A stretch of 14,620 bases of DNA from Rhodanobacter sp. UBA5168 (GTDB lineage Bacteria > Pseudomonadota > Gammaproteobacteria > Xanthomonadales > Rhodanobacteraceae). Under the pieces are notes generated by a model. It ran no database searches. It saw nothing but the letters and a program-made list of their open reading frames with translations, and had not been told where the DNA came from. Numbering within the stretch: the first letter of the stretch is position 1; every line of letters starts with the position of its first letter. The position numbers and the translations under genes are program-made. Where the stretch lies: positions 6,315 through 20,934 of the forward strand of contig DHXA01000037.1 of assembly GCA_002413455.1 (NCBI GenBank). Reading direction: 5' to 3'. Positions 7,544 to 14,620 of the stretch are shown one piece after another.

Positions 7544-8557
7544 TCACAGATAGCGGCGAATGGTCTCCCGCAGTTTCGCCACCATTTCGGGAGTGAGCGT
7601 ACCGAGCATGCCGCGCCGCCCGGCGGGAATGTGCGCGGCGGGATCCGCCTCGTCAAAGACATAGTGATCCAGCAGCCCTTTCCAGGCGGCACGCTCCGCC
7701 GGTGGCAGCGACTTGAACGTGAGAATGCAATGCAGCAGGCATCCCATCGCGGTTTCCGGCACGTAGCCGTTGGCCGGTATGGGCTTCCACCAGTAGTTCA
7801 CCAGCGCGTTGATCCGCTGCAGCGACTCGACGTGATGCCACCACATCGGTGGAATGTAGATCGCGTCGCCCGGCTGCAACTCGGCCACCTGCGCCTGGGC
7901 CAGCGCGAATTTCAGTCGCGGGAACCGCTGGTCGTCGGGGCGGTCGAGCCTGGCGATGCTGATGGCAGCGCCGGTCGGCGCGAAATCCAGTGGCCCGACA
8001 TACAGGTTGGGCGCCTGATCAGGCGCAAAAAGCGTAAAGCGCCGGACGCCGCAAACCACGCAGGCAACATTGTGATATTCGTCGAAGTGGGCCGGGGTGG
8101 TGACCTTGTTCCCGATCCATATGCGCGGCTGGATGGCAGGATCGAGAAACGGAATAACGTGGTTGTTCAGCAACCCGGGCAGACACGCGGAAATCGGTGC
8201 GCTCTGCATCGCCAGCCCCGGCGGATTCTCCTGGCGACTGTACTGCGCCAGTCGCTGCAGGCCCTGGGTGATCGAGACGCGGTGATGTTCGTAGTTGAAA
8301 CCGTCGAAATCAGCGTTGTAGCCGATGACACCGTCTTCGCCGGGCGACATCAGCAGCGCATCGACCTCGGTACCGTTGTCGAGCGCGGCCAGTCCCTGGG
8401 CAAACGCGGTATCCGACTGGACGGCGAGTTTCGCCAGCGGCCAGTCCCGGCACAGGCCGCGGATCACCAGCGGCCGATCGCGGCCGACGATGTCGGCAAG
8501 CCCGATGGGCTGGTTTGCAGCGTCGCATTCCTCGATCGCGCCTGGCGTATTCGTCAT
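7544..8557 (-). CDS. Cupin_8/JmjC-like Fe(II)/2-oxoglutarate oxygenase-like protein inside the trp operon
   Basis: A 337-aa protein with a jelly-roll core resembling factor-inhibiting-HIF (FIH) type hydroxylases. The substrate is unknown. Metal-binding triad: H157 and D159 in 'PAHFDEYHN' and H241 in 'PPMWWHHVE'. By alignment to FIH, T154 and N163 match T196 and N205 (2-oxoglutarate contacts), while FIH K214 is replaced by R172. 'RRFTLFAPDQAPNLYVGPL' after the triad is typical of the family. The N-terminal part (1-110) holds 'PLVIRGLCRDWP', a common cupin_8 opening. Residues 262-337 are mostly helical and may dimerise. Start: the ATG at 8557 shares ATGA with the trpF stop, so translation is coupled to trpF. 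No signal peptide. Related enzymes hydroxylate protein side chains or RNA; a role tied to tryptophan or to tRNA/ribosomes is inference only. Confidence 0.85.
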   Translation of the reverse strand: MTNTPGAIEECDAANQPIGLADIVGRDRPLVIRGLCRDWPLAKLAVQSDTAFAQGLAALDNGTEVDALLMSPGEDGVIGYNADFDGFNYEHHRVSITQGLQRLAQYSRQENPPGLAMQSAPISACLPGLLNNHVIPFLDPAIQPRIWIGNKVTTPAHFDEYHNVACVVCGVRRFTLFAPDQAPNLYVGPLDFAPTGAAISIARLDRPDDQRFPRLKFALAQAQVAELQPGDAIYIPPMWWHHVESLQRINALVNYWWKPIPANGYVPETAMGCLLHCILTFKSLPPAERAAWKGLLDHYVFDEADPAAHIPAGRRGMLGTLTPEMVAKLRETIRRYL

Positions 8558-9177
8558 GCCGCGTCCGTTGCCCGCACCGCACGGATGAAGGCTGCCAGCT
8601 TGTGAGGATCCTTGATACCTGGCGCCGACTCGACTCCGCTGGCCACGTCCACCGCCCATGGGCGCACCGCGCGCACTGCGTCAGCGACGTTGTCCGGGTT
8701 CAGACCACCGGCCAGGACCACCGGCTGTGCCAGACCCGCCGGCAGCAACGACCAGTCGAAGCCCTTGCCGCTGCCACCCGCCTCGCCGAAACCATGGCCA
8801 TCGAGCAGCAGGCCGGCGGCATGCGCGTAATCGTGCAGCCGCGACAATGCGGCCGTGCCCTCGCCCATCGCGATGGCTTTCAGGAATGGACGGCCAAACT
8901 GCACGCACCAGTCCTCCTTTTCGCTGCCGTGGAACTGCAGCATGTCCGGCTGCACTTCCTCAATAACCTGCCGCACCAGGCTCACCTCGTCATCCATGAA
9001 CAACGCGACGCTGCTGACGAACGGCGGCAGCGCCGCGACGATTTCCCGCGCCCGCGCAAGCGCCACCTGACGCCTGCTGCGCGCGGTGAATACCAGCCCG
9101 ATGGCATCGGCGCCAAGGTGCGCAGCAAGCAGTGCATCTTCCACGCGGGTCATGCCGCAGCATTTGATGCGGGTCAT
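8554..9177 (-). CDS. trpF: Phosphoribosylanthranilate isomerase
   Basis: Catalyses the Amadori rearrangement of N-(5-phosphoribosyl)anthranilate to CdRP, third step of tryptophan synthesis from chorismate. 207-aa TIM barrel, normal length. Catalytic pair present at the family positions: general base C7 in 'RIKCCGMTR' and general acid D126 in 'LLLDGHG'. Phosphate-binding elements 'GSGKGFDW' (135-142), '[10 protein letters not shown]' (155-164) and '[14 protein letters not shown]' (177-190) are present. C6 next to the catalytic cysteine replaces the more usual Ile/Val. The ATG at 9177 overlaps the truA stop by 4 nt and its own stop overlaps the oxygenase-like start by 4 nt, so it is coupled on both sides. 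trpE, trpG, trpD and trpC are not in the window. Confidence 0.97.
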   Translation of the reverse strand: MTRIKCCGMTRVEDALLAAHLGADAIGLVFTARSRRQVALARAREIVAALPPFVSSVALFMDDEVSLVRQVIEEVQPDMLQFHGSEKEDWCVQFGRPFLKAIAMGEGTAALSRLHDYAHAAGLLLDGHGFGEAGGSGKGFDWSLLPAGLAQPVVLAGGLNPDNVADAVRAVRPWAVDVASGVESAPGIKDPHKLAAFIRAVRATDAA

Positions 9178-9956
9178 GGATTGGCCCCGGGCAGGCAGAC
9201 GTCCTGCGGCAATCCCCAGTGCACCTCGTAGCGCGGGCCGACAAAGGTCAGGCCCGAAGCTGCTGCCGTGGGCCCGGCTGCCTGGCGATCGCGACCGGCC
9301 AGCAATTCAGCCATCCATTCGACAGGTTGCTCGTGATGGCCGATCATCAGCAGGGAGCCGACGATATTGCGCACCATGTGATGCAGGAAAGCATTCGCCT
9401 CGACGTCGACGAAGACCTGTTCGCCCTCGCGCCGCACATTCACCGCCAGCATCGTACGGCGCGGGTGCGTGGCCTGGCACGACAACGCGCGGAACGCACT
9501 GAAGTCGTGCTCGCCCAGCAGCGCCTGCGCGGCGATGTGCATGCGTTCGGCATCCAGCGGCAGGCGCTCCCAGGTGACGTAGCGCGCATCCAGCGCCGCG
9601 CGCACAGGGCGATTGAGGATGTGATAACGATAGCGTCGACTGCGCGCCGCGTAGCGCGCATGGAAACTCTCCAGTACCGGCTGCGCCCACAGCACCGCCA
9701 CGCTGGCAGGCAGGTTGGAGCAGGCACCGAGAATCCAGCCGCGCATGTCGCGTCGGGCCTGGGTGTCGAAATGCACCACCTGGCAGCGGCCATGAACGCC
9801 GGCATCGGTACGCCCGGCACAGCTGACCTCGACCGGATGCGCGGCGACCCGCGACAACGCCTGCTCCAGCTTCGCCTGCACGCTGGGGCCCTGCGTCAGC
9901 CGCTGCCAGCCGAAGAAATCGGTGCCGTCGTATTCGATGCCCAGAGCGATACGCAT
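9174..9956 (-). CDS. truA: tRNA pseudouridine(38-40) synthase
   Basis: Converts uridines 38, 39 and 40 in the anticodon arm of many tRNAs to pseudouridine; cytoplasmic. 260 aa. The catalytic aspartate is D51 in '[11 protein letters not shown]' (Ala at the last place is more usual). '[10 protein letters not shown]' (9-18), 'RRYRYHI' and '[13 protein letters not shown]' are family motifs. The ATG at 9956 gives [11 protein letters not shown], the normal start; a TTG 12 nt upstream would add MHHF and is less likely. No clear ribosome site is present. It is first in the truA-trpF-oxygenase chain and overlaps trpF by 4 nt, an order also known in other gammaproteobacteria (fimV-truA-trpF). Confidence 0.97.
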   Translation of the reverse strand: MRIALGIEYDGTDFFGWQRLTQGPSVQAKLEQALSRVAAHPVEVSCAGRTDAGVHGRCQVVHFDTQARRDMRGWILGACSNLPASVAVLWAQPVLESFHARYAARSRRYRYHILNRPVRAALDARYVTWERLPLDAERMHIAAQALLGEHDFSAFRALSCQATHPRRTMLAVNVRREGEQVFVDVEANAFLHHMVRNIVGSLLMIGHHEQPVEWMAELLAGRDRQAAGPTAAASGLTFVGPRYEVHWGLPQDVCLPGANP

Positions 9957-10010
9957 GAAGTGGTGCAAAAGCTTGAGGAAGGATGCTGAAGATTAGCAGC
10001 CCGCAACGAA

Positions 10011-10035
10011 GTCGGGCCGGCAGAGCCGGCCCGAC
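10011..10035 (-). terminator. GC-rich hairpin after fimV, terminator-like
   Basis: GTCGGGCCGGC (10011-10021) pairs perfectly over 11 bp with GCCGGCCCGAC (10025-10035) around an AGA loop, 29 nt after the fimV stop. On the minus strand it is followed by TTCGTTGC, not a T-run, so it is a weak intrinsic terminator, an mRNA-end stabiliser or an attenuating structure between fimV and truA. Identical REP-like copies elsewhere in the genome cannot be excluded. Confidence 0.5.
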
Positions 10036-10064
10036 GATTCCTTGCAGGCTGAGTTACGCTGCGA

Positions 10065-12380
10065 TCAGTGCAGGTTCTCAAGCAAACGCTTGGCGGTGTC
10101 CTGCTGCATCTGGCTGCCTTCCTTCATCACTTCACCCAGCATGGCACGCGCACCGTCGGCATCACCCATGTCCAGATAGGCGCGGGCGAGATCGAGCTTG
10201 GTGTCGATCGGATCATCGTTGAACTCGCCTGGATCCTGACCCTGTCCGGCTGCGTGGTGCGCACTTTCCGCATCGTCGAAATGCCAGCTCGAAGCCGTTT
10301 CGGCAGCGGGTGCCGCATGGGTCTCCGGCGCCGGGGCATTCGTTGCCAGTGGCGCCACCAAGGTGACGTCGTCTGCCGCCGGTGGATGTGGCGGTTCGGC
10401 ACCCACCGACTTGGTCAGGTCGAAGTTGAAGTTGTATTCGCTGACCTTCTTTGGCGTGCCCGGCGGTAATGGCGGCATCGTCGATACGACGGTGGGTGCG
10501 TCGCTTTCGTCCCCGTAGTCATCGATATCGAACCCGCGACGGGCCTCGGCTTCGTCATGCTCCGGCAGTTCGGGATGGTGGTCGAACAACGGATGACCGG
10601 GCACCAGATCCTCGCCCATATGCATCACGTCCTGCCACTCGTCCTGCTGCGGATCGGTGATATGGGCATGCATGGCTTCGGCAGCCGCCTCGAAATGCTC
10701 GATATCGCGCCGCGAGTAATACAGGGTCACCAATTCCAGATGCAGGCCGATGTCGTCCGGGTGCTCAGCCAGCTGGTCAAGCAGTTCTTCCTGGTCGACG
10801 TCCTCGCCGTCGACGAGGTCGCGGTCGGCCGATGCCGAACCGAAACGATCGGCCAGCGACGGCGCGCCCTTCGACGATGCCGTTGCAGGCTTGCGCCGAC
10901 GACCGAGCAGCGCCAACAGCGCGAGCAGCACGATCGCAGCAGCGCCCGCGGCCCAGGTCCATGTCTGCATGTACCAAGGCTGCTCGACCACGGCGGCAGG
11001 CACGGGTTTGGAAGCGGGCTTGACCGGTTTGACCGGTGCCGGCGTGACGGCGGCGGCCGGTGCCGAAGTGCTGGCCGCCGGGGCGGTAGATGCAGCGGCG
11101 GGGGTGGCAGCCGTCACGGCGCTGGAGCTGGCTCCGACCGGCGCCGGATTCGCAGCGACCGTACTGGCCGTGGCGGTTTCCATGCGGGTTTCCGCCGCAT
11201 TCTGCGCGCTGGCTGCCGACGACGGGGCAGACGCAGTTTTCGGCGCGGCGCCCGCAACGCCACCGGACTTGCGCGCGGCCGCCAGTTTGGCCTGCAAGTC
11301 GGCGATCTCGCTGTCCTTCAACGACAGCAGGTGCTCATTCTTGCTGTTGATGTCCGCCAGATCCTTCAGGCGGGTTTTCAGCTCGATACTTTGCTGTTGC
11401 AGGCTGGCCAGGCTTTCCTGGCTGCGCAGGAGATCCTGACGGATGCCGGCGGCGGCCTTGTCGCCCTTGCCGGAGGTACTGCTGCCCGGAGCGCCGGCGT
11501 TGTTGCCATCTTTTGCCTGCACCAGAGCAAGACGATCACCAGCGTCGCTGGCCGTGTTGCTGGGCGCACTGGAGGCAGACGCGCGCGTCGCCGTATCGGC
11601 CACGACCGCGGGCTTGCCCGGGGTTCCGGCGCGCCAGTCGCTGTTCTGCCGGCGCACTTCGGCCATCGCGGCGGCGGCCGTCATGGCCTGCGCCTCGGTG
11701 GAAGTCGGCACGCGCAAGACCACACCGCTCTTCAACGCATTGATGTTGTCGCGATAGAACGCATCCGGGTTGGCTTGCTTCAACGCCAGCATCATCTGCT
11801 GGGTGTCGACGCCTCCCGGTGCGCTGCTGCGGGCAATCGACGACAGCGTCTGGCCACGCTCGACCGGACCGTACTGGCCGTTGCTGACGGTTGCCGCGGC
11901 TTTGGGGGCCGCCGCGATACGTGCCTGTGTCGCCCGGGGTTGGGCGGGCCGGGCCGGCGGCGTCGCCCGCGTCGGCGCGGCGATCGCTGCACTGGGCGGG
12001 TCAAGCAGGATGGCGAATTCGCGCACGCTCTTGCCGGCGCTGCTGTTCACTTCGAGCAGCAGGTCGAGATACGGATCGTCCACCGCCTCGCTGCTGGTGA
12101 TGCGAATGACCTTGCCGCCCGCCATGTTCGCCACGCTGAAGTGCAGCGGGATCGTGGTGCGGCCGCCGACGATGCCCGCACGGGCAAATTCCTCGCTGGA
12201 GGCGAGCTGGACGGTGAGATTCTGCAACTCTGCCGGATTGGCCGGATGCAGGGGAATTTCCGCCAGCAGAGGTTGCCCCAGTGCCGACTTGACCTGGATC
12301 TGGCCAAGGTCCAATGCGATGGCCTGACTGCTGCCAAGTGCCAGTGCCATCAGCATCGACAACTTCAACGAACGATTCAT
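10065..12380 (-). CDS. fimV: FimV-type polar hub protein (type IV pilus / peptidoglycan binding)
   Basis: A 771-aa inner-membrane protein. FimV/HubP proteins mark the pole, bind peptidoglycan and organise type IV pili, flagella or chemoreceptors. In order: signal peptide 1-23; conserved FimV N-terminal domain 24-128 ('LGQIQVKSALGQPLLAEI'); Ala/Pro linker; LysM domain about 170-225 ('YGPVERGQTLSSIA'); coiled coil about 312-370; long Ala/Pro/Thr linker 371-465; transmembrane helix about 474-493 followed by RRRK; acidic cytoplasmic region 525-720 with a TPR-like stretch (538-572); FimV C-terminal motif 724-771 ('DTKLDLARAYLDMGDADGAR'). Shorter than the roughly 900-aa Pseudomonas protein, chiefly in the acidic region. 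The ATG at 12380 has GGGGGA 6 nt upstream. The hairpin at 12423-12438 sits in its leader. Confidence 0.96.
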   Translation of the reverse strand: MNRSLKLSMLMALALGSSQAIALDLGQIQVKSALGQPLLAEIPLHPANPAELQNLTVQLASSEEFARAGIVGGRTTIPLHFSVANMAGGKVIRITSSEAVDDPYLDLLLEVNSSAGKSVREFAILLDPPSAAIAAPTRATPPARPAQPRATQARIAAAPKAAATVSNGQYGPVERGQTLSSIARSSAPGGVDTQQMMLALKQANPDAFYRDNINALKSGVVLRVPTSTEAQAMTAAAAMAEVRRQNSDWRAGTPGKPAVVADTATRASASSAPSNTASDAGDRLALVQAKDGNNAGAPGSSTSGKGDKAAAGIRQDLLRSQESLASLQQQSIELKTRLKDLADINSKNEHLLSLKDSEIADLQAKLAAARKSGGVAGAAPKTASAPSSAASAQNAAETRMETATASTVAANPAPVGASSSAVTAATPAAASTAPAASTSAPAAAVTPAPVKPVKPASKPVPAAVVEQPWYMQTWTWAAGAAAIVLLALLALLGRRRKPATASSKGAPSLADRFGSASADRDLVDGEDVDQEELLDQLAEHPDDIGLHLELVTLYYSRRDIEHFEAAAEAMHAHITDPQQDEWQDVMHMGEDLVPGHPLFDHHPELPEHDEAEARRGFDIDDYGDESDAPTVVSTMPPLPPGTPKKVSEYNFNFDLTKSVGAEPPHPPAADDVTLVAPLATNAPAPETHAAPAAETASSWHFDDAESAHHAAGQGQDPGEFNDDPIDTKLDLARAYLDMGDADGARAMLGEVMKEGSQMQQDTAKRLLENLH

Positions 12381-12422
12381 GCGTGTTCCCCCGAACGATC
12401 TTGGCGCAACTCTTGTGGTGTC

Positions 12423-12438
12423 GCCGCCGTGGGGCGGC
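12423..12438. other. Small hairpin in the fimV 5' leader
   Basis: GCCGCC (12423-12428) pairs with GGCGGC (12433-12438) around GTGG, 42 nt upstream of the fimV start. It is too far from the ribosome site to block it directly. No riboswitch class is recognised. Confidence 0.3.
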
Positions 12439-12516
12439 TACAGCGGCAAATGAGGTGCCACTTTAGTTATATGCAGGCCAATCAACAATAGCTGCGGCGA
12501 ATACTTGCAGTGCATT

Positions 12517-12540
12517 GCTGCGGTGTGTTCTCACCGCAGC
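12517..12540 (-). terminator. Inverted repeat after the asd / small-membrane-protein pair
   Basis: GCTGCGGTG (12517-12525) and CACCGCAGC (12532-12540) form a perfect 9-bp stem with a 6-nt loop, 7 nt after the stop of the 98-aa gene. On the minus strand no T-run follows, so it could be a weak or Rho-assisted terminator or mark the mRNA 3' end. It separates the asd unit from fimV. Confidence 0.45.
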
Positions 12541-12547
12541 GGCGGGT

Positions 12548-12844
12548 TCAATGCTGGCCAGCCGGTGACCCGGCGTGCAGCTCATGCAGCTGTTTCTGCA
12601 GCTCGGCGATGGCCTGATCCTGCTGCTGCAAGCGCCTGCTGGCCTGCTTGCTGTCCGATTCCTGCCTGGCCAGATCCCGTTCCAGCCGCTTTACCTCGGC
12701 CTGGCTTCGGGCTACGCGTTGATGGACCGTGGACGGCGATGGTGCCGCCGCCGCGGCGCGTTGCGAGCTGGACCAGGCGAGACCGGTCCAGGCGGTCGAT
12801 ATCACTATAAAGCCAGTCACACCAATAAGTTGCAGGCAGCGCAT
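12548..12844 (-). CDS. Small membrane-anchored coiled-coil protein, unknown
   Basis: A 98-aa protein I do not recognise. Visible: one hydrophobic segment at about 5-24 (LIGVTGFIVISTAWTGLAW) that could be an anchor or uncleaved signal; an Ala-rich stretch 29-35; then a strongly charged, Gln/Leu-rich coiled coil at about 40-90 ('VKRLERDLARQ', 'LQQQDQAIAELQKQLHEL'). No cysteine pair or metal motif. The ATG at 12844 lies 2 nt after the asd stop, with GAGGA 12 nt upstream inside asd, so it is probably coupled to asd translation. An upstream in-frame extension (to 12931) merely reads through asd and is rejected. The topology suggests a periplasmic or cytoplasmic helical rod. Next downstream is fimV, itself a membrane and coiled-coil protein. 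A partnership is speculation. Confidence 0.7.
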   Translation of the reverse strand: MRCLQLIGVTGFIVISTAWTGLAWSSSQRAAAAAPSPSTVHQRVARSQAEVKRLERDLARQESDSKQASRRLQQQDQAIAELQKQLHELHAGSPAGQH

Positions 12845-12846
12845 CG

Positions 12847-13878
12847 TCAGAGATAGTCCTCGATCAACAGTTCGGCGATCTGCACGGCATTCAACGCTGC
12901 GCCCTTGCGAATATTGTCCGACACGATCCACAGGTCGAGTCCGCGCTCGTGCGAGATGTCCTCGCGGATGCGCCCGACATACACCGCGTCGTTGCCGGCG
13001 GCCTCGCCCACCGGGGTCGGATAGCCGCCCGGCTTGCGTTCGTCCACCAGCACCACGCCCGGCGCCTGCCGCAGCAGTTCGCGGGCCTGTTCGGCGGTGA
13101 TCTTGTCGCTGGTTTCGATATGCACGGCCTCGGAATGGCCATAGAACACCGGTACGCGCACCGCGGTCGGATTGACCTGGATCGACTCGTCCTCAAGGAT
13201 CTTGCGGGTTTCCCACACCAGCTTCATCTCTTCTTTCGTATAGCCGTTTGGCTGGAAATCATCGATCTGCGGAATCACATTGAACGCGATCTGCGCGGGA
13301 AATTTCTTGCCCGGTTCCACGCTTTGGAAGTTCAGCAGCGCCGCGGTCTGCCTGCCGAGTTCCTCCATGCCGGTGCGGCCGGCGCCGGATACCGACTGAT
13401 AGGTAGCCACGTTGATCCGCTCGATCTGCACCGCCCGATGGATCGGCGCCAGCGCCACCAGCATTTGCATGGTCGAGCAGTTGGGGTTCGCGATGATGCC
13501 GCGGTTGGTGTACTGCGCGATCGCGTGCGGATTGACTTCGCTGATCACCAGCGGGATGTCGTCCTGGTAACGGAACTCCGAGGTGTTGTCGATCACCACC
13601 GCACCGGCCGCCGCGGCGCGCGGCGCATGCTCGCGACTGACCGAGCCGCCGGCCGAGAAGAACGCAATATCGACGCCCTCGAAGTCATAGGTGTCCAGCA
13701 ACTGCACCGTGATGTCCTGGCCGGCGAACGTGACCTTGCCTCCGGCCGAGCGCTCGCTGGCCAGTGGCACCAGTTCGCTGACCGGGAAATCGCGCTCGGC
13801 GAGGATGGCCAGCAACGCTTCCCCGACGGCGCCGGTGGCGCCGACCATGGCGACTTTGTAACTGCTCTTCTGACTCAT
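12847..13878 (-). CDS. asd: Aspartate-semialdehyde dehydrogenase
   Basis: Reduces beta-aspartyl phosphate to aspartate semialdehyde with NADPH, the branch point to lysine/diaminopimelate, threonine and methionine. 343 aa. Rossmann motif GATGAVG at 13-19; the catalytic cysteine is C134 in 'NPNCSTMQM', Q161 in 'YQSVSGAG', R241 in 'VRVPVF' and the acid/base histidine H248 in 'GHSEAVHIE'. This pattern fits the Gram-positive-like subclass (streptococcal type) rather than the E. coli enzyme. The ATG at 13878 gives the expected N terminus just before the Rossmann strand; the open frame to 13998 overlaps the previous gene and is rejected. No strong ribosome site is seen. 40 nt after the dehydrogenase stop and 2 nt before the 98-aa gene. 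Confidence 0.97.
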   Translation of the reverse strand: MSQKSSYKVAMVGATGAVGEALLAILAERDFPVSELVPLASERSAGGKVTFAGQDITVQLLDTYDFEGVDIAFFSAGGSVSREHAPRAAAAGAVVIDNTSEFRYQDDIPLVISEVNPHAIAQYTNRGIIANPNCSTMQMLVALAPIHRAVQIERINVATYQSVSGAGRTGMEELGRQTAALLNFQSVEPGKKFPAQIAFNVIPQIDDFQPNGYTKEEMKLVWETRKILEDESIQVNPTAVRVPVFYGHSEAVHIETSDKITAEQARELLRQAPGVVLVDERKPGGYPTPVGEAAGNDAVYVGRIREDISHERGLDLWIVSDNIRKGAALNAVQIAELLIEDYL

Positions 13879-13918
13879 GAATGGGTTTCTTTGCTCTGAG
13901 GGTGGATGGCCGACTCGG

Positions 13919-14620
13919 TCACGGAGCCAGCACGTTCGGATTGAGGATGGTCGGTGGCCGCCCGGCATGCGGCCCGTGACCGAACAATGCCAGCACATTG
14001 TCGACCGCCAGTGCGGTCATCGCGCGGCGCGTTTCATGGCTGGCGCTGGCGATATGCGGGCTGAGCACGACGTTGTCCAGTGCGAGCAGGCCCGGGTGCA
14101 CCGCAGGCTCGCCTTCGAACACATCCAGCCCGGCACCGGCCAGACGCCGCTCGCGCAGCGCCGCAGCCAGCGCAGCGTCGTCCACGATGCCGCCACGGGC
14201 CACGTTCAGCAGGATGGCGGTTGGCTTCATCAGCGCCAGCTCGGGCGCACCGATCGCGTGCCGGGTCTGCGTCGTCAACGGCAGCACCAGCATCAGGAAA
14301 TCCGATTCGCGCAGCAACTGCTGCTTGTCGACATAGCGCGCGTTGCAGGCGCGCTCGTCTGCCTCCGGCAACGGCGAACGGTTGTGATAGAGCACCGGCA
14401 TGCCGAAGCCGACCGCGCGGCGCGCAATGGCTTGGCCGATGCGTCCCATGCCGAGGATTCCCAGCGTCCGGCCGCGTACGTCCATGCCCAGCCACGCCTT
14501 GAATTCGGTGGCGCGCCAGTGTCCGGCACGCAGCCAGCGTTCGGCCGCGCTCATTCGCCGCGCCACGCCCAGCATCAACGCCCACGCGTAGTCGGCCACG
14601 CTCTCGTTGAGCACGTCAGC
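13919..14620 (-). CDS. D-2-hydroxyacid dehydrogenase, GhrB-like, N-terminal part missing (window edge)
   Basis: The C-terminal 233 residues of an NAD(P)-dependent D-isomer 2-hydroxyacid dehydrogenase. Visible: 'NESVADYAWALML' (hinge helix), nucleotide-binding GMGRIGQAI, catalytic arginine in 'NVARGGIVDD', glutamate in 'GLDVFEGEP', and histidine in 'SPHIASASHE'. The loop after the second Rossmann strand reads 'YHNRS', lacking the acidic residue of NAD-specific enzymes and carrying Arg, which suggests NADPH. The closest match by motif is the E. coli GhrB/TkrA glyoxylate-hydroxypyruvate-ketogluconate reductase group. The exact substrate is uncertain, so no symbol is assigned. The start lies beyond the right edge: the GTG at 14614 is internal, because the frame stays open to the edge with matching sequence. 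It precedes asd by 40 nt on the same strand. Confidence 0.9.
   Translation of the reverse strand, partial: ADVLNESVADYAWALMLGVARRMSAAERWLRAGHWRATEFKAWLGMDVRGRTLGILGMGRIGQAIARRAVGFGMPVLYHNRSPLPEADERACNARYVDKQQLLRESDFLMLVLPLTTQTRHAIGAPELALMKPTAILLNVARGGIVDDAALAAALRERRLAGAGLDVFEGEPAVHPGLLALDNVVLSPHIASASHETRRAMTALAVDNVLALFGHGPHAGRPPTILNPNVLAP

Noticed and set aside
10557..12491. Long plus-strand open frame (644 codons) opposite fimV
   Set aside because: Arg/Gly-rich mirror of the Ala/Pro-rich fimV linkers with no family resemblance; fimV has all its domains in order on the minus strand.

Overview
The window is GC-rich, densely coded bacterial chromosome. Protein similarity and gene order (asd, fimV, truA, trpF, trpB, trpA, accD on one strand) point to a gammaproteobacterium of the order Xanthomonadales, probably a Rhodanobacteraceae-type organism. 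That placement is inferred from the translated proteins and synteny, since no rRNA or tRNA gene is present. Nothing suggests a phage, plasmid or transposon.

Left part (1-3985): the 5' part of gltX (minus strand, running off the left edge) is divergent from a predicted beta-barrel outer-membrane transporter-like protein (plus). That gene converges with a small secreted DUF4399 protein (minus). A 14-bp perfect palindrome lies in the divergent gap before a plus-strand pair: a GT4 glycosyltransferase overlapped by a PAP2 lipid phosphatase. The pair looks like a small membrane-lipid or lipid-carrier glycosylation module.

Repeat island (3986-4453): this gene-free stretch holds three 50-bp imperfect repeats. 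Each is bounded by DnaA-box-like 9-mers in inverted orientation. A 15-bp box occurs twice, 27 bp before repeats 2 and 3. A strong intrinsic terminator for accD closes the region.

Middle part (4454-9956, all minus): transcription order is truA, trpF, a cupin/JmjC-type Fe(II) oxygenase-like gene, trpB, trpA, accD. truA/trpF, trpF/cupin and trpB/trpA each share a 4-nt ATGA overlap. The only sizeable gap (160 nt) precedes trpB and may hold an internal promoter. The cluster therefore joins tRNA pseudouridylation, the last steps of tryptophan synthesis, an uncharacterised putative oxygenase and fatty-acid synthesis.

Right part (10065-14620, all minus): fimV (polar peptidoglycan-binding hub for type IV pili), a 98-aa membrane-anchored coiled-coil protein starting 2 nt after asd, asd (aspartate-semialdehyde dehydrogenase), and a GhrB-like 2-hydroxyacid dehydrogenase cut by the right edge.

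Most interesting points: the oxygenase-like gene locked into the trp operon, the three-copy repeat island, the small coiled-coil gene between asd and fimV, and the GT4-PAP2 pair.
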